Source of the DNA: Cyathus striatus
Lineage: Eukaryota > Basidiomycota > Agaricomycetes > Agaricales > Nidulariaceae
Direction: 5' to 3'
DNA length: 64,000 nucleotides
Assembly (NCBI GenBank): GCA_025738555.1
Contig: JAOVFP010000002.1
Coordinates: 6,324,001 to 6,388,000, forward strand
Made by a program: the position numbers and the translations under genes. This document shows positions 10,212 to 21,974 of the stretch, piece by piece; position 1 is the first letter of the stretch, and each line of letters begins with the position of its first letter. Under the pieces are notes generated by a model. That model worked only from the letters and a program-made list of their open reading frames with translations, was not told the DNA's origin and made no database searches.

Positions 10212-13200
10212 CTATTCTTCACCTCCTGTTGTCGGGCTCCATAGTGGTATAGTCCCAAGTGTTTGTTTGAGGTGACCTGTTGCATTGATGTAACTAGCAA
10301 GTGCCGATAGGTTCTCAGGATCTGCAAGGATATGGTGCAAGGAGATGCTCCTGCATCAGTTAGCATATTGCACAAAAAGAGGGGCTCTTCAATTTGTGTA
10401 TGTCAGACACCATAGGAGGAAGTGATCTACAGTCTCTGGAGAGTTTGTAGAGCATTTTCCGCACATGGGAGAGGGTATCTTGCCTATGCGATGGAGGTAT
10501 TTGTTGAGGGCGATGTGCCCTGTGACCAACTGTGTGATGAGGCTCGTCAATTTGCATGGAAGGTGCAGTAGCAGCATTGAATTAAAGGCAGATGACTTAG
10601 CTGGAATGTTATGGCTGACTTGTGAGTGACATGGTGAAGACCGCCAGTGGCTCTCTGCTGCTGCTTTGATCTTTTTCTTGTGGATTGAGTTGATTGCTGA
10701 CTTGGAGATGGGGAGGGTGTGTCGAAGTAGGTGTGGTAGCTCCTTGTGTGGGTGAGATCCCTGTGTAATCGCCCATTTCACTTCCTGGTCTGCCACCTCA
10801 TTGCCTTCAATATCCCAATGACCTGGGACCCATCATAGAGTGACCTCTACCTCAGCGTCAATCGCTTCTGCCAGTGCTGTTAGAAATTTGTCGCTGATAT
10901 AGTGACCTGGTCGAGGATAGTGACTCCCTGCCACCAAGATTGATGCCTGGTTATCGATTGCAAATGTGACTGATGTGAATCCTTCTTGTTTGCTGAGTAG
11001 GTGAGCTCCCAGGAGGAGGCCAGTACATTCTGTGCTGAAAACGACATGGTGTGAGTCTGAACCAAGAAGATATCTGAGGTGTGCAATTTCCTGTCCTCCT
11101 CAATAGAGGACTGCAGATGACCCAATTTGTCCCTTATATCCTGATCCATCTGTGTAGATTATGATATCTGCTGTGTCCACCCCATCTAGTGCTGCTGCCG
11201 TCTCCTTGTCCACTGCTATGCAAGTTGAAAAAGGGGGAGTCCAACCTGGGGAATGTCATGTTGGCAAGACTTTCTCCATCTCCCTCGGATTGATAGGATA
11301 TGTGTGAAAGAGTAAGTGAAGTGGAGAATTGTGTATGTGTAGCTTCTTCTGGTTCCTAGCATATGAAACTATGGTGTTAATGGGATTAGTAGCAGGGAGG
11401 GTACAATAACATAAGAGAGCATGGTGTTGGCATTGTGCCAGTAAAAGATGAAATGGTAATAGGCCTGCTAGACTGTCCAGTGCATCATTAGGTGTGGACC
11501 TTAGTCCCCCTGTAATGAGCAGAGCTGCTTGCCTCTGTAGAGAGCATAGTTTGGCGATGCCAGTGGTGGATGAAGGGCAGGAAAGATCTGGAGGAATGAG
11601 AAAGAGATCAGCTGTGTATAAAATACAAGGAACAGCTTGTGGGATATATAAGTGTTTGATACATGCCCCCGATGCACCCTTGGATGGTCAGGCTAGCTGT
11701 GCCACTTGCTGTATCCACCGTTGACCCTTGGCCAGGACAGCAGCCCATTGGGGTCCCCAATGGAGTTCACTGTCAAACACCACCCCCAAAAAGTGAACTG
11801 TGGGTGTGGATGGTATGACTCTTCCCCTAAGTTCCATAGCTGGGCATGGAGCTGGAATGGTGTGCCAACGTTGGCTCTCAGTATAGCTGAAATATTGAAG
11901 AAGAGATGTGTCACGAACTCAACATCTCGTGAAATCACAGACTTGAAATTTTTCTATCCCAAACTTGCAATTGTGATCTTGTGCCCAATCCAAAACTCCA
12001 CTCTCTCATGTCATGGCTGAGTGTATGGCCTGATGTGTCTCTTGGAGTGAGTTCCCAGTGTAGAGTAATGATGAATCATCAACAAAGAGGACTGATAAGC
12101 TAGCATCTCAGGTGACCTCTATCAAGCCTGCATTATAGATTAAGAACAGAATGGATGAGCTTGAATTGCCCTGATCCAAACCAGAATCCAACCTGATCTC
12201 TTCTGATACATAGTTATCATATACCATGGTTGTGCTCCAAGGGGCATGTGCCTGTTTCAACCAATCTATCAGATCTGGAGGGATCCCTTGCAGATGTAGC
12301 TCATGATAGAGGCAGTCCAGTGACACACTGGGGAATGCCCCTTAACATCAAGGCTTAACATGGAAGCTACTTCCCCCCACCGCCAAGCTGCTTTAACTGC
12401 ATATACCATCAATTGAAGGGAGTCAGTTGTTGCTTGACCTGGCCACCCACCCAGGTGATTGGCTGGTAGATGTTTGCAATGTTCTGACATAACAGTGAGT
12501 TCCTCTGCCATGCAGCTATTGAGGAGCTGTGCCAATCCATCAGATAGGACTATTGGTCTCCACGAGGATGGGGAGGAATAGTCTGCCTTACCTGGCTTCC
12601 TTAATACCAGAGTCTCAGTACGAGCCCATGAAGCTGGGAAATGCTGTAGTGAAACTGTGGCTCGAAACATTGGGCCCAGATATGGTAGAAGGATGTCACC
12701 ACACTCCTTTATTACTACATTGGGAATGGAGTCTGGTTGAGTAGCTTTGGTGGGATTAACCTGGCTGATTGCCTGTCTAATCTGCTCATTGGTGAAGTTA
12801 GTGAACTCCCAAGCAGGAGTTGGGTACACTGTATCCTCTGGGGGTGCAGCCACAGCTGTGCCTGGGGGAAAGAACACTTCTTTAAACATCTGGCACTTTG
12901 CCTCATTCATATGTGCCATATCCTGCACCCTCTTAGTAACTGGGTCATGTTTAACCAAGTTAGGTATCTGTGCTCACCCACTGTCAGTGCCTGATGCAGT
13001 GATCTCTCTCCCTGCCTCCCAAATTTTAGAGTCCATCAGACTCTCCAGGTATCTGAGCCAGGTCTTATCCTTCACCTCCTCTACCTTGCTTGCATAGAGT
13101 TGAGTAGCTACCTGGACTGCCTCATGGCAATCATGGTTAGGTTGATGTCATAGTCGATAGGCCTTTCAAGCCAGTCATACTTTGACCCTTTTAAGATCTG

Positions 13201-14269
13201 CTAGTTCCATGTTCCACCATCGCTTGGTGTGCGGGGACATCTGAATTAGTGGAACATTGTCTGCAATAGTCCTTGAGACTATGTCACTGATGGCTGTCAG
13301 GCCCAAGTCAAATTCTTCCACTGATATGAAAGCGATTTGTGCAGGGAAAGCCTGTAATCTGGCCTCTAAATCACCCTGAAATTTGTCCCAGTTTACCTTC
13401 TTGAAGTTATGTCATGGGTGTCCCTTTGCAACCTGTGTGGAGGCTATCAATTTTGTAACAATAGGAAAATGATCTACTTGCAGGGGGCGGAATGCAGGTG
13501 CTGTAGTGCATATGATAATGTGATCCATAAGTTCTTCACTGAGAAACACTTGGTCAATGCACATCAAGTTCTTTGTGTTGAATGCCTCCAAGGTGGGGAT
13601 GTCTTTTGGAAGTGCCATTTGCAGCTGGTATTGTGTTAGTAAATGGAGTAATGGCTGTGTGAGCTGCAGGGCCCAGTTAGTGAAGAGGTGATGATTGCAT
13701 TCTTCATCCCATAAGGGGTGATGGCGGTTGAAATCTCCTAGCCACATGAAGTGCCTTGATTCTCCTACTCCCAGAGGCTGAGAATTGATGTCTCACATGG
13801 CAGTGACAATAGGGCACAATGCATCATTATGTGTGCACACCAGATAGATATTGAAAATAAAAAGTATCTGTCCCCCATTCAAGTGGAGACAAATTGCGGT
13901 GACATCAGAAGAATGCACTGGGACTTCAGCTCAGGCATTAGTAGAGACTGAAGTGTTGACCAGCAACAATGAGCATGCCACCTGCCCCTTGGGTGCTCAT
14001 GCTGATGGGTAAACTGGTCACCAATAAGGATTGGCTCTGGATTTACCATTAAACCCAATAAAGGGTTCTTGCACTGCACATATATCATACTCAGTCTGTC
14101 CCAAGGTCACTAATAAGTCTTGGTGCCCTAACAGGGAGCCATTCACGTTCTGTTGCCAGAACCTGAGCTCCCACTGTGACTCATCTTCCTGATTGTCATC
14201 ACTCATAAAGAGGACACAACCCTGACCTGTGACACTTCTCCCTCCTCCATTTCCCCTGCCCATGAGCAT
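10212..14269 (-). pseudogene. LINE ORF2: endonuclease - reverse transcriptase - RNase H
   Basis: Order on the minus strand: endonuclease start RFWQQNVNGS with DICAVQEPFIG (about 14.1 kb); LGDFNRHHPLWDE (about 13.7 kb); RT fingers PDSIPNVVIKEC and SWRPIVLSDGLAQLL (about 12.5 kb); SLDVKG, then a 1-bp deletion in a G run near 12338-12341; catalytic FVDD at 12076-12087; RNase H TDGSG near 11.15 kb and WVPGHWDIEGNEVAD near 10.82 kb; and the C-terminal CGKCS...HFLLWC near 10.4 kb. TGA codons interrupt it at, for example, 12108-12110, 11100-11102 and 10833-10835. The coding region ends at a TAG, 10212-10214. The enzyme would nick target DNA and prime reverse transcription at the nick; this copy cannot be translated whole. 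Confidence 0.88.
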
Positions 14270-14459
14270 GTTGGAGGGAGTTCAGATGCCCAAGAGGATG
14301 GACGGGACCTGAATACATATCCATCCAGAGTGCCATGATACACTCCATGTGCTCTCTCAGGCAGAGGGTCCTGTGAGGAACCAGCAGGCTGACCTGCATA
14401 AGACCCTGATGGGGCTGGCGTGGCTCATCTGGTAGTCACCTTACCAGCTGTGAAGAGGG

Positions 14460-16772
14460 TGCAGGTGGAGGCCCCATCATACATGCCATAGCTGTGGGCT
14501 CAGTACATGTATCAGAGGGATTATCTGTGAAGAGGGAGTGCATGTTGTGCATATGGGATGTGCTGCAGCTGCCCAAGCTGAACCTGATATTCCCCATGGT
14601 GCTTTATGGACTGCCATTTTCCAGGTGCTAGGGTCACTGGAGGGAAAACCGACATATTTTGCTGTATCTGAGTGGTTGTAAAACACCCATAGTCTATGGG
14701 CAAAGATTGCACAGGAGTGTGCTGCAGCTCCATGACCCTTTAGGCCACAATTTGCACATTGGTGAGTGGAGAAATCCCCATTAGGGATTGTGCACACTGT
14801 CGTGGTATGAGGACCTGCACAATGTGCACAAACAGGAATAGCAGCCTTGCACTCTCTGGCAAATGCTCAAAGCACTGGCAGTGAAGGTATTGGGTGGGTT
14901 CTGGGAGGAATTTTCATACTCGCACCCTTGCCCCTTCAATGACCATATCATTAAATATAGCATGGTTAGCACTCTTTTGGTCAGAGAAAGCAAATAAAAA
15001 GTGAGCGAATCATTGACCCTCTTTCCAGTATCCTGGGTCCTTGAGAGGCTTAGCCTTGGTTATGGATCCCAATTTTAGCCCACTGGCCTCCTCAATGTTA
15101 TCGAAGACAGTGGACAGTTGTCATATCCTGTATCGCCTACCTCCGGACCCCTATGCTCTTACTCCGCCTTTCCCTTTGTTTACTCCGGACTTTGATTACG
15201 CTCTTAATATTACTTATTAATTACTGTACATAGATTACTCTTGTTTCCTTTCTTCCGTTCTACTGAGCTATCCCCTCAGTAATGTAGTATACATTTTGTA
15301 GTGAGTCACTTATCATTCTTAAGTGCGCCACTATCAGTTTTACTTTACACCGCCTTACATGCTCACTTCTCCGACGTGTTTTATTATGTTTAATTAGTTA
15401 TAGTCTTCATTCTACGTACGCCTACCCTGACTGTACTTCTCTGCTGGCCTTGGCCAGTGGCTTTTACTTACTCCGAGTCTCTAGTATTTAAGTAGTACTC
15501 AATTTGTACTTAGACTTTAGTTTTCATATTGAACTACATCCTCACCCTTCAGTCTGACTTGAGTTACATCTCTCGTCTCCTTGTCTCACGTCTTCTCCGA
15601 AGGGCTTGCCCTTACTCCGAAATCCAGGACCAGGAATCCCAGGGGTGCAGCACATAAGCTGAAGCCGAAGTCCTACCCCCTGAGTTATTGTTCTCCGCTT
15701 TCGTCTTACACTCACCCCTTGCTTCTCTGCAGTCACTCTCTCGTACTCTGCCGCCAAGTCAGGCTAGGGGCATGGTCGTGACAACGGTGTGGGATGGAAG
15801 GAGGTAGGAATGAATTCAGCGATGACAGAAAATAAGGAGAGATTGGGAGTGGATGAGCTGTCAAAATGAGATATGAATGATGCCATGACTCCTTTCCCCT
15901 TCAGCCATCCCACTGTGAGTGCTGTGTTAGCCTCCAGAATGATCTAGCTCCCCATGCAGTGGGCAGCCACAATGTGTGCCCTGTCAGGGCATGGGGATGT
16001 GGATTCTGGGATTCCATTTAATGCTAAATTGGTCTTCATGACCCACTCATGTGGGGTTAGATTGCCCACATCGTTGGGGTCAGAGCAGTGTGGATTAGCA
16101 AGCTTAATGGGAACTTGGATATCTTGTAGTGTGGCAGTGTGAATAGCACTCAAATGGGGAGTGGCAGCTGAAGCCAACATGTTGGCATATGTTGAGTGGC
16201 CTATGGGTGAGTCCAAGCCTCCCCCATCCATCTGAGTTGGAATGGATCCCGTGGCACCCTCCTCCAGATGGTGCACTAGCGAGGAGGTTTAGGACTGACT
16301 GACCTCAAGCCTTTTCAGTGCCTGATCAAGTCATTCCATCTGGCCATCCAACACAGTTTGTGTTTTTGCTGCAATTACATTGAACACTTTATCCTCAAGC
16401 AATGCAGCCACTGCCCTAATGATTGAACCATACTTACCTCAATTTGCCACTGGTAGTTGGCTTGCCACCTGATTGAGAATGGTGCATGCTGTCAATATGT
16501 TCAAACCGCATCCCAATTCCAGGTAACTTCCTTGGTGGAGAATGTCCTGGGCCTCCTGTGGAGACATCTGCATCAGTGGTTTTTCTGGGGCTTTGTTCGG
16601 AGCTGTCTTGGATCTTGTCTGTTGAGTACTGGTTGTGAGTTCTACTGCTGGGGGCTTTCCGTTTGTGGCAGATGAAGATTGGCACTTGTGTGTCACAGGG
16701 GTGCATGTTGATGAGGGGAGCTGTGGCATTGGTCAAGGTGCCTTTCCTCTGGGGTCTATCGGTGCCATTCAA
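14460..16772 (-). pseudogene. LINE ORF1 (gag-like, zinc-knuckle nucleic-acid-binding protein)
   Basis: Starts near 16772 (MNGTDRPQRKG) with a Ser/Pro-rich N-terminus, shifts frame near 16.45 kb, and continues as LTPHEWVMKTNLAL around 16.0 kb. It is then cut by the solo LTR at 15119-15783. After the LTR it resumes (STVFDNIEEASGLK) and ends with cysteine clusters: CAHCAGPHTT, then CANCGLKGHGAAAHSC near 14.73 kb. This is the organisation expected of fungal LINE ORF1 proteins, which coat the element RNA. The exact ORF1/ORF2 boundary was not resolved. Confidence 0.78.
15119..15783. mobile_element. Solo LTR (family L1) inserted in LINE ORF1
   Basis: Begins TGTCATATCC and ends CGTGACA, with TGTCA/TGACA terminal inverted repeats. 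It is 665 bp and closely matches 52991-53653 inside the gypsy element. The flanks acagt (left) and acggt (right) are a 5-bp target duplication with one change. Deleting LTR plus one flank restores a continuous ORF1 reading (HPTP joined to STVFDN). A TATTTAAG promoter-like box lies near 15486. No internal retrotransposon sequence remains, so it is a recombination product. Confidence 0.92.
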
Positions 16773-16908
16773 AAGCTGCGATCATGAAGAACCAGGAGAA
16801 AGCAGAGATATAGTGATAAGAGGAAGTGTAGAGCGAGGGCATCGTGAATGATGTCCAGCTCAGAGAAAAATTTACTGTGGGAAAATGTTGTGATGATGGT
16901 GGTTTTTT

Positions 16909-16925
16909 CTTCTACCACCATGATT
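16909..16925. repeat. 17-bp target-site duplication of the LINE (right copy)
   Basis: Exact second copy of CTTCTACCACCATGATT (left copy 9449-9465). Confidence 0.9.
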
Positions 16926-17518
16926 GCCTGTCAATTGCCTCTGACCAACTAGGTAGCTACCACAGCCTTATTGATGTGCTGTAGAATAGCTATACATCCT
17001 TGTTCCAGTGTTACTGGGGTAGTCTGTAAGCTGGGTGTATTGAATTGGAGACACTTAGTTGAACAGTTCGATGATGGAAGGATCTTGTAGCTTGGAAAGG
17101 CTACCATATCATTAGTGAGTCGACAGTGTCCTTGTATTTGTTCTTATATTTAACTATTACTAACAGGAAGAGTGCTTTGTGGTGGTAATAAAATATCTGG
17201 AATAACAATTATCACTCAAACGAATCACCTAAAAGCTTCACAAGGTTAACAGCAAGTGACCTCATTAAATTCTATTCTCCCTACCTGGCATTCCATGACT
17301 GTGAGACTAGTATTGGTATGTTTCTGAGATACTAGCTTGACTTGGATTGGTTATAGCCCATTCATGGGATTGTAGATAAAGGACAAAGTTATTTTGATAA
17401 GGTTGTAAGAGAGCGCTATCTGTTTCGTTTCATTAGGTGCTTGTGGAAGACTAAATACCAGAATCATGATCCATGGTGAAATAGATATAGTAAGTGGATT
17501 TAAATACAATAATGTGCA
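16926..17518. other. Ancestral spacer between family copies A and B
   Basis: With the LINE removed this continues the upstream region of gene A. It resembles the spacer upstream of gene B (18990-19140; shared gaccaacta, ctacagcctt and gctgta runs), as expected for units of a tandem array. No gene seen. Confidence 0.6.
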
Positions 17519-18920
17519 TTAGGAAATGTGGGGTAAGAAATCAGACCAGTTGATGCTCTCCAATGCAGAAGCAGGAAGTGCTCGAAATGCAATCACACCT
17601 TCCACCAGCAGATAAAACTGTGCTAATATATATAATGTGACAGAAGTGCGAAGAAGTATGTGGTCGACCATGGTGACATACTTATAACTTGAAGGACTTG
17701 AAGGCCTTGAATGAGTGTGGCCTATCAATATATAGGCACAAAAAATTAAGAACATTGTGGAAGAGACTAGAATTGCTAAAGTTCTCCATAGGGCTCGTTC
17801 TGTTAATGTGGGGAAGTAGGAATTCCAAGAAATACAATGGACAAGGCCAAATATCATGGCCCCAACCACAGGGACACCAAATGTTCTTAATAGTAGTTGC
17901 ATATTCTGACCTGAATCAGTGCAGATCTCTGCTTCGAAAAATAAAACAGACATGGTGGATCCTCCATTTAACCCTACACATTGTCTTCTGCTGTCCGAAC
18001 TCTCTGTAACTTCGGAGTCAGCGATATGCCTGCCTTCTTCCGAGTGGTTCTGTACAACTATGGAACTCTCTGGTGTCTTTTCACATTGTGGGAGACTGTT
18101 GCTATGTATCTCCAAGCAGATTGGCTGTTGGACATCAAAAGGCTTGTGCCACCAGATAATGGAGAGCATAAATGTGCATGCAGTTACCACAAGCGTCATA
18201 ACCTCCAATGGTACTAGAGCAAGCCCAGTAGTGCATCTTCCAATGCACTGTATAACAAACCAAAGGGACTGGGTAGCTAAAATAATTTTCGAGAGCCCAT
18301 CTGCTTTACTCTTGTCTTGTATATATGCTTCTGTAACATTTGGAAATGGAATCTTTCCACAATTCAGGAATTCCAGAATTTGTTCAAGCATCAAAACCTT
18401 TCCATGTTCCTCCACATAGAATCCCCCCATTCGAAGAAAATGTGCATGTTTCATGGTCCATTCATGACCTAAAAGCTTAAACAATTATAAATGCTATAAT
18501 ATCATATGAAAACACACCTGGCTTTTTATATCTGTTAAATAGGTGTCTTGCAGTCAAATATTGTTGAACTGCCTGTGCTACAACCAGCTCAGGAGTCATT
18601 ATAGTCCACCACATTGTTTTAAGCCTCCAAGTCAAGATGTTCCATTTATTTTCATATGGAGCAGGAATGTCAGGATGTACAGCAACCCATGAACACAGAA
18701 AAAGTGTTACAAGGCAGCTCCATATGATGTCTATAATAGAGCACTGATTGCAACTGTAACTGAGTGGCGCGACATCATTGGACGTATAATTAAGAGATGA
18801 AAGTGGCACAGGAAGAGTGTAGGAAATATTCAATGATGCAGTTTTAAGAGGGGTTGCATCTACAGGCCAAAGAGACATATTGCTGAATATAAAATGAAAT
18901 AGAACAAATACAAAAAGCAT
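17519..18920 (-). CDS. Uncharacterised multi-pass membrane protein, family copy B (intact)
   Basis: Two exons, complement(17519-18468, 18518-18920), with a 49-bp GT-AG intron at the same codon position as in copy A, encode 450 aa. Order of landmarks: N-terminal signal-like MLFVFVLFHFIF, SLWPVDATPLK, DIIWSCLVTLFLCSWVAVHPD, TIMTPELVVAQAVQQ, the junction into EWTMKHAHFLRMGGFY, IQDKSKADGLSKIIL, WFVIQCIGRC, a 40-60 residue variable loop shorter than in A, then paired helices ending LAQFYLLVEGVIAFRALPASALESINW. The start is forced, because upstream in-frame sequence has no ATG before a stop. Many CpGs present in A are TG or CA here, so this copy may be partly silenced although still open. Function unknown. 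Confidence 0.8.
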
Positions 18921-18960
18921 AGCGAATGATATATGGGTTGTGGCATTGCAGGGAAATTTG

Positions 18961-19010
18961 GATGGCTATATGGTCTCCAGGAAGCTATTCATATCTTCAG
19001 AGAACTTCTC
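18961..19010 (-). promoter_or_regulatory. Upstream element of family copy B
   Basis: GATATGAATAGCTTCCTGG on the minus strand is the same block seen upstream of copy A (9421-9440), about 60-80 bp before the start codon. The TATA-like run has changed to ACCATATAGCC. Confidence 0.55.
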
Positions 19011-20169
19011 CTGGCATGAGTCAACCACCGACCAACTAAAAGGATGCTCCAAAGGCTACAGCCTTGCCTAGCTGCTGTAAAATTGCTGTTAGTCCTTTCT
19101 TGGCTAACCCCAGTAATATTAAGGTAACTGATGACTTGTATGTATTGACTTTGAGAGAATACACATTCAAGAGGAATCCACCATTTAAGAGTACTTAGTA
19201 CAATGGGGTAGAAACTTGAAACTTGGACTCAGAAGTGTTACACTAAAACAGACTTTTCATGTCATCAGCGATTCAGCTGTGTTCTTTTACCTGTTCTTAT
19301 ATCTAATAATTAGAAAAGTGCTTCATGAGCAGAATTACTGGCTAAATATATTCATGCAAAGAATCTGCTATGTGCGCAGAGATTCTTTAATTAACCACAA
19401 TATCATTCTAGGTGTAAGAAAGCCAGGATCTCGGGTTTGATCTGTAATTACTTCTTTTGTCCAACTGCTAGAGCACCTTGCAGAAGATACAATTGCTACT
19501 GGCATCATGTGCACCATTTATGGTATTCTGTTTATTTTCTGGTGGGACTTCAAGCTTCAATATCAACATTCATTTACCCATTGGTTTGAAGAATACACTA
19601 CAGTGCCCACTGTTAACTAAAAATATTCAAATCTTTCCCTAGCTGCTAACTTATTTGTCTGTTGTATCACCAGTGTCTTCGATTCTGATTGATTGCTGTA
19701 GGTGACTACTGGGGAGTGCGAAATGTTTCGTCACTAGGGGGTTGATTGATTGCAATTAACCTTGCTGGAATCAATACTTATTGTGTATTAGTTGTTTGAA
19801 ATCAATGGTTAGCTATACTTCCTTGGATTGTGGGCCTTCTTCATCTGTGAAGAACACGGTAGTTAGAAATTGTTTAATTGAAATCAATGAGAAATCAATC
19901 TGAAATCAATGGTTTAAAAGAATGGAATCAATAAGGAATAAGATCCGTCGGAAAAATTGAAATAGCCTGATAAGCTACTTTCGGTTCTGACAGCCATATC
20001 AGTGCTCATCCGGTTTCACTTTCAGCCATATCAATGCCTTTATCAGTCCATAAATGAACTTACACTCTAGGTCAGAAGCTGATATTACCCCATAATGTTA
20101 TCATTCTAAGCTTGTAAGTAACATACATTACCATGTAAGGCATCATAACACTTATGTTTCAGCATGGCA
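19011..20169. other. AT-rich spacer, no gene seen
   Basis: Contains a tRNA-T-arm-like ctcgggtttgatct at about 19431-19444 and a patch with frequent gaaatcaat words between 19750 and 19935. No coding features or terminal repeats that I can define. Confidence 0.4.
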
Positions 20170-20560
20170 CTGGTACATCAATCTATACCTGCAAACAACG
20201 AAGTACATCACAGAAGACATTACTATAGCTGAAATTTTCCACAACACCCCTTCCATTACTGAAGGGAAGGGAAGTTCCACAAAGTACAATGCACCATACC
20301 GAATATTATCACACCTGCTACTGGGATACCGAATTTTCCTAATGTATGGTGGGTTTGAGTTACATTATGACAACTTTCGGTGCTGAATTCACTCTTGAAG
20401 AATAGAGTATATTGTGATTTTTCTTTGATGAGCCGTTTGTGCGTTTTGAGGATGGATATAGTGGGTGATATAATATGTTTTTGGCAACCCGGAAGGAACG
20501 AGATATGTTGTGAAAAATAGCGAAAGTCGCCAGAATGCCTCAACAATAAAAAATGACTCA
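20170..20560 (-). pseudogene. Membrane-family fragment C1
   Basis: Minus-strand reading gives ISILKTHKRLIKEKSQ, FFKSEFSTESCHN and LGKFGIPVAGVIIFGMVHC, which correspond to the variable loop and fifth helix of copy A. The N-terminal half is missing, and a stop follows the PSL segment. It is therefore a truncated copy. Confidence 0.85.
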
Positions 20561-20984
20561 CAGCTCAGGATTTTATGTTTAATGACGCATTTTGAAGATC
20601 TTAAGCAGTAGTATAATATACTTAAAATATACATAATTTCGTCAATCCCGAATAATGTGGTAAAGCTTGCAATACAGACAAAACCTCACCTTTTTCGTCA
20701 CTTCCTGTAGCATTATTCTATGCATATAAAAATTTGCAAAAACCATATTATAGTAGAGCAGGTCATATACTACATATCTACATTTTTAAAAGATTTGATC
20801 AACTTAGAGGGAAGTTATGTCTCTCACAATCTTGTTTATTTGGATTTTGTGTGTGCAATACTTTTGATCGGCACTGTATTAGTGTTGTCGCGTGGAGTGA
20901 TCTACTGCGAACTGAAATCAGTTCAGTCCACATTTGCTGACAGATCGCCTTTTGGAATGTAAGTGTATTAAATATAAAAGCCAG

Positions 20985-21612
20985 CAACATCAGGTAGGGC
21001 ATTCACCATGACTAAGCTACAGAGACGAAAGTTGAAGGTCCATAACTTATATAAGTACAGTATATTTGAACTTTGCACAATGGTAAAAATATAATAATGT
21101 GTCCTGTCCTAGAAAAAGTGCAGTATAAAATAAAACCAATTAAAGCTCTCCAAAGTAGAAGAAGAAAGTGCTCGAAATGCAATCACAGCTTCCACAAGCA
21201 GATAAAACCATGCTAATAGATATAATATAGCGGAAATACCAAGAATCATGATGCCAAGATATGTGAAAACACTGCTTCCAGTACACTGATACGTCAGTCT
21301 ATACCCACAAACAAAGAAGATCATCGCAGAAGACACTATCACAGTTGTAATTCTCCACAGTATTCCTTCTATTACCGAGGAAAAGGGCGAGTTCCAAGAA
21401 ATACAATGCACAAGGCTGAATATTATTGCACCAGCCACTGGGATACCGAATTTTTGTAATGTGCTGTGAGTTGGATTATGACAATGTTCAGTGCTGTATT
21501 CACTTTCGGTGAATAGAATAGATTGGGATTCTTTCTTGATGAGCTGTTTATGTGTTTTGAGGATGGACATAGTGGGTGATATAAGTATGCTCTTGGCTAT
21601 TTGGAAGGACAT
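20985..21612 (-). pseudogene. Membrane-family fragment C2, recent duplicate of copy A 3' half
   Basis: 21109-21612 aligns almost base for base with 7876-8382 of copy A, and the homology continues into the 3' flank (catgactaagctacag, ttgaactttgcacaatgg). Only the last third of the protein is present (from SFQIAKSILI to FYFILHFF); the fragment has no 5' exon. More than half of the differences from copy A are CG to TG or CA changes (for example cgcaatc/tgcaatc, ccacgag/ccacaag, ccgcgct/ccatgct). Confidence 0.92.
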
Positions 21613-21974
21613 CGCTAAATTCGTGGAAACCTCATATATCCTTATATCTATTATGAGTTCAACTCCACGTGATGAAGCGATTACGAGTGCTCATACCAGG
21701 TTATAACTACAATATAACGAGACTGGCATATCAAGTAGTAATCATTATTTTGCCGACATATTGTACTCGAATTATCAGTAGGCACAAGTTCCACATAATG
21801 TTCTCACTCATTGTGCTTAGTTATCATTTCACCAGCATATTATACACAGTGTATGAGTATGATGTCATACATCACAGCTGGCTATCCTCAAGTAACTAAT
21901 TATGACTTCGTTAAAATATGCGCAAAGGAACACTGATTGAAGTTGAAAGGAGTGTATTTTGAGTATATCGCTAA

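Larger units (their letters stand above)
9466..16908 (-). mobile_element. Full-length non-LTR retrotransposon (Tad/I-like LINE), inactivated
   Basis: About 7.4 kb bounded by a 17-bp direct repeat. The 3' end, at the left because the element is on the minus strand, carries an A-rich tail seen as tttttatttttatttatttt from 9466. Reading leftward from 16.8 kb: ORF1 with zinc knuckles, then AP-type endonuclease, reverse transcriptase with FVDD, RNase H with TDGSG, and a C-terminal CGKCS...DHFLLWC motif. It is interrupted by a solo LTR at 15119-15783. In-frame stops in ORF2 are TGA where arginine is expected. Removing this element brings gene A's upstream region within about 0.65 kb of gene B, so it landed between two tandem paralogues. 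Confidence 0.9.
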
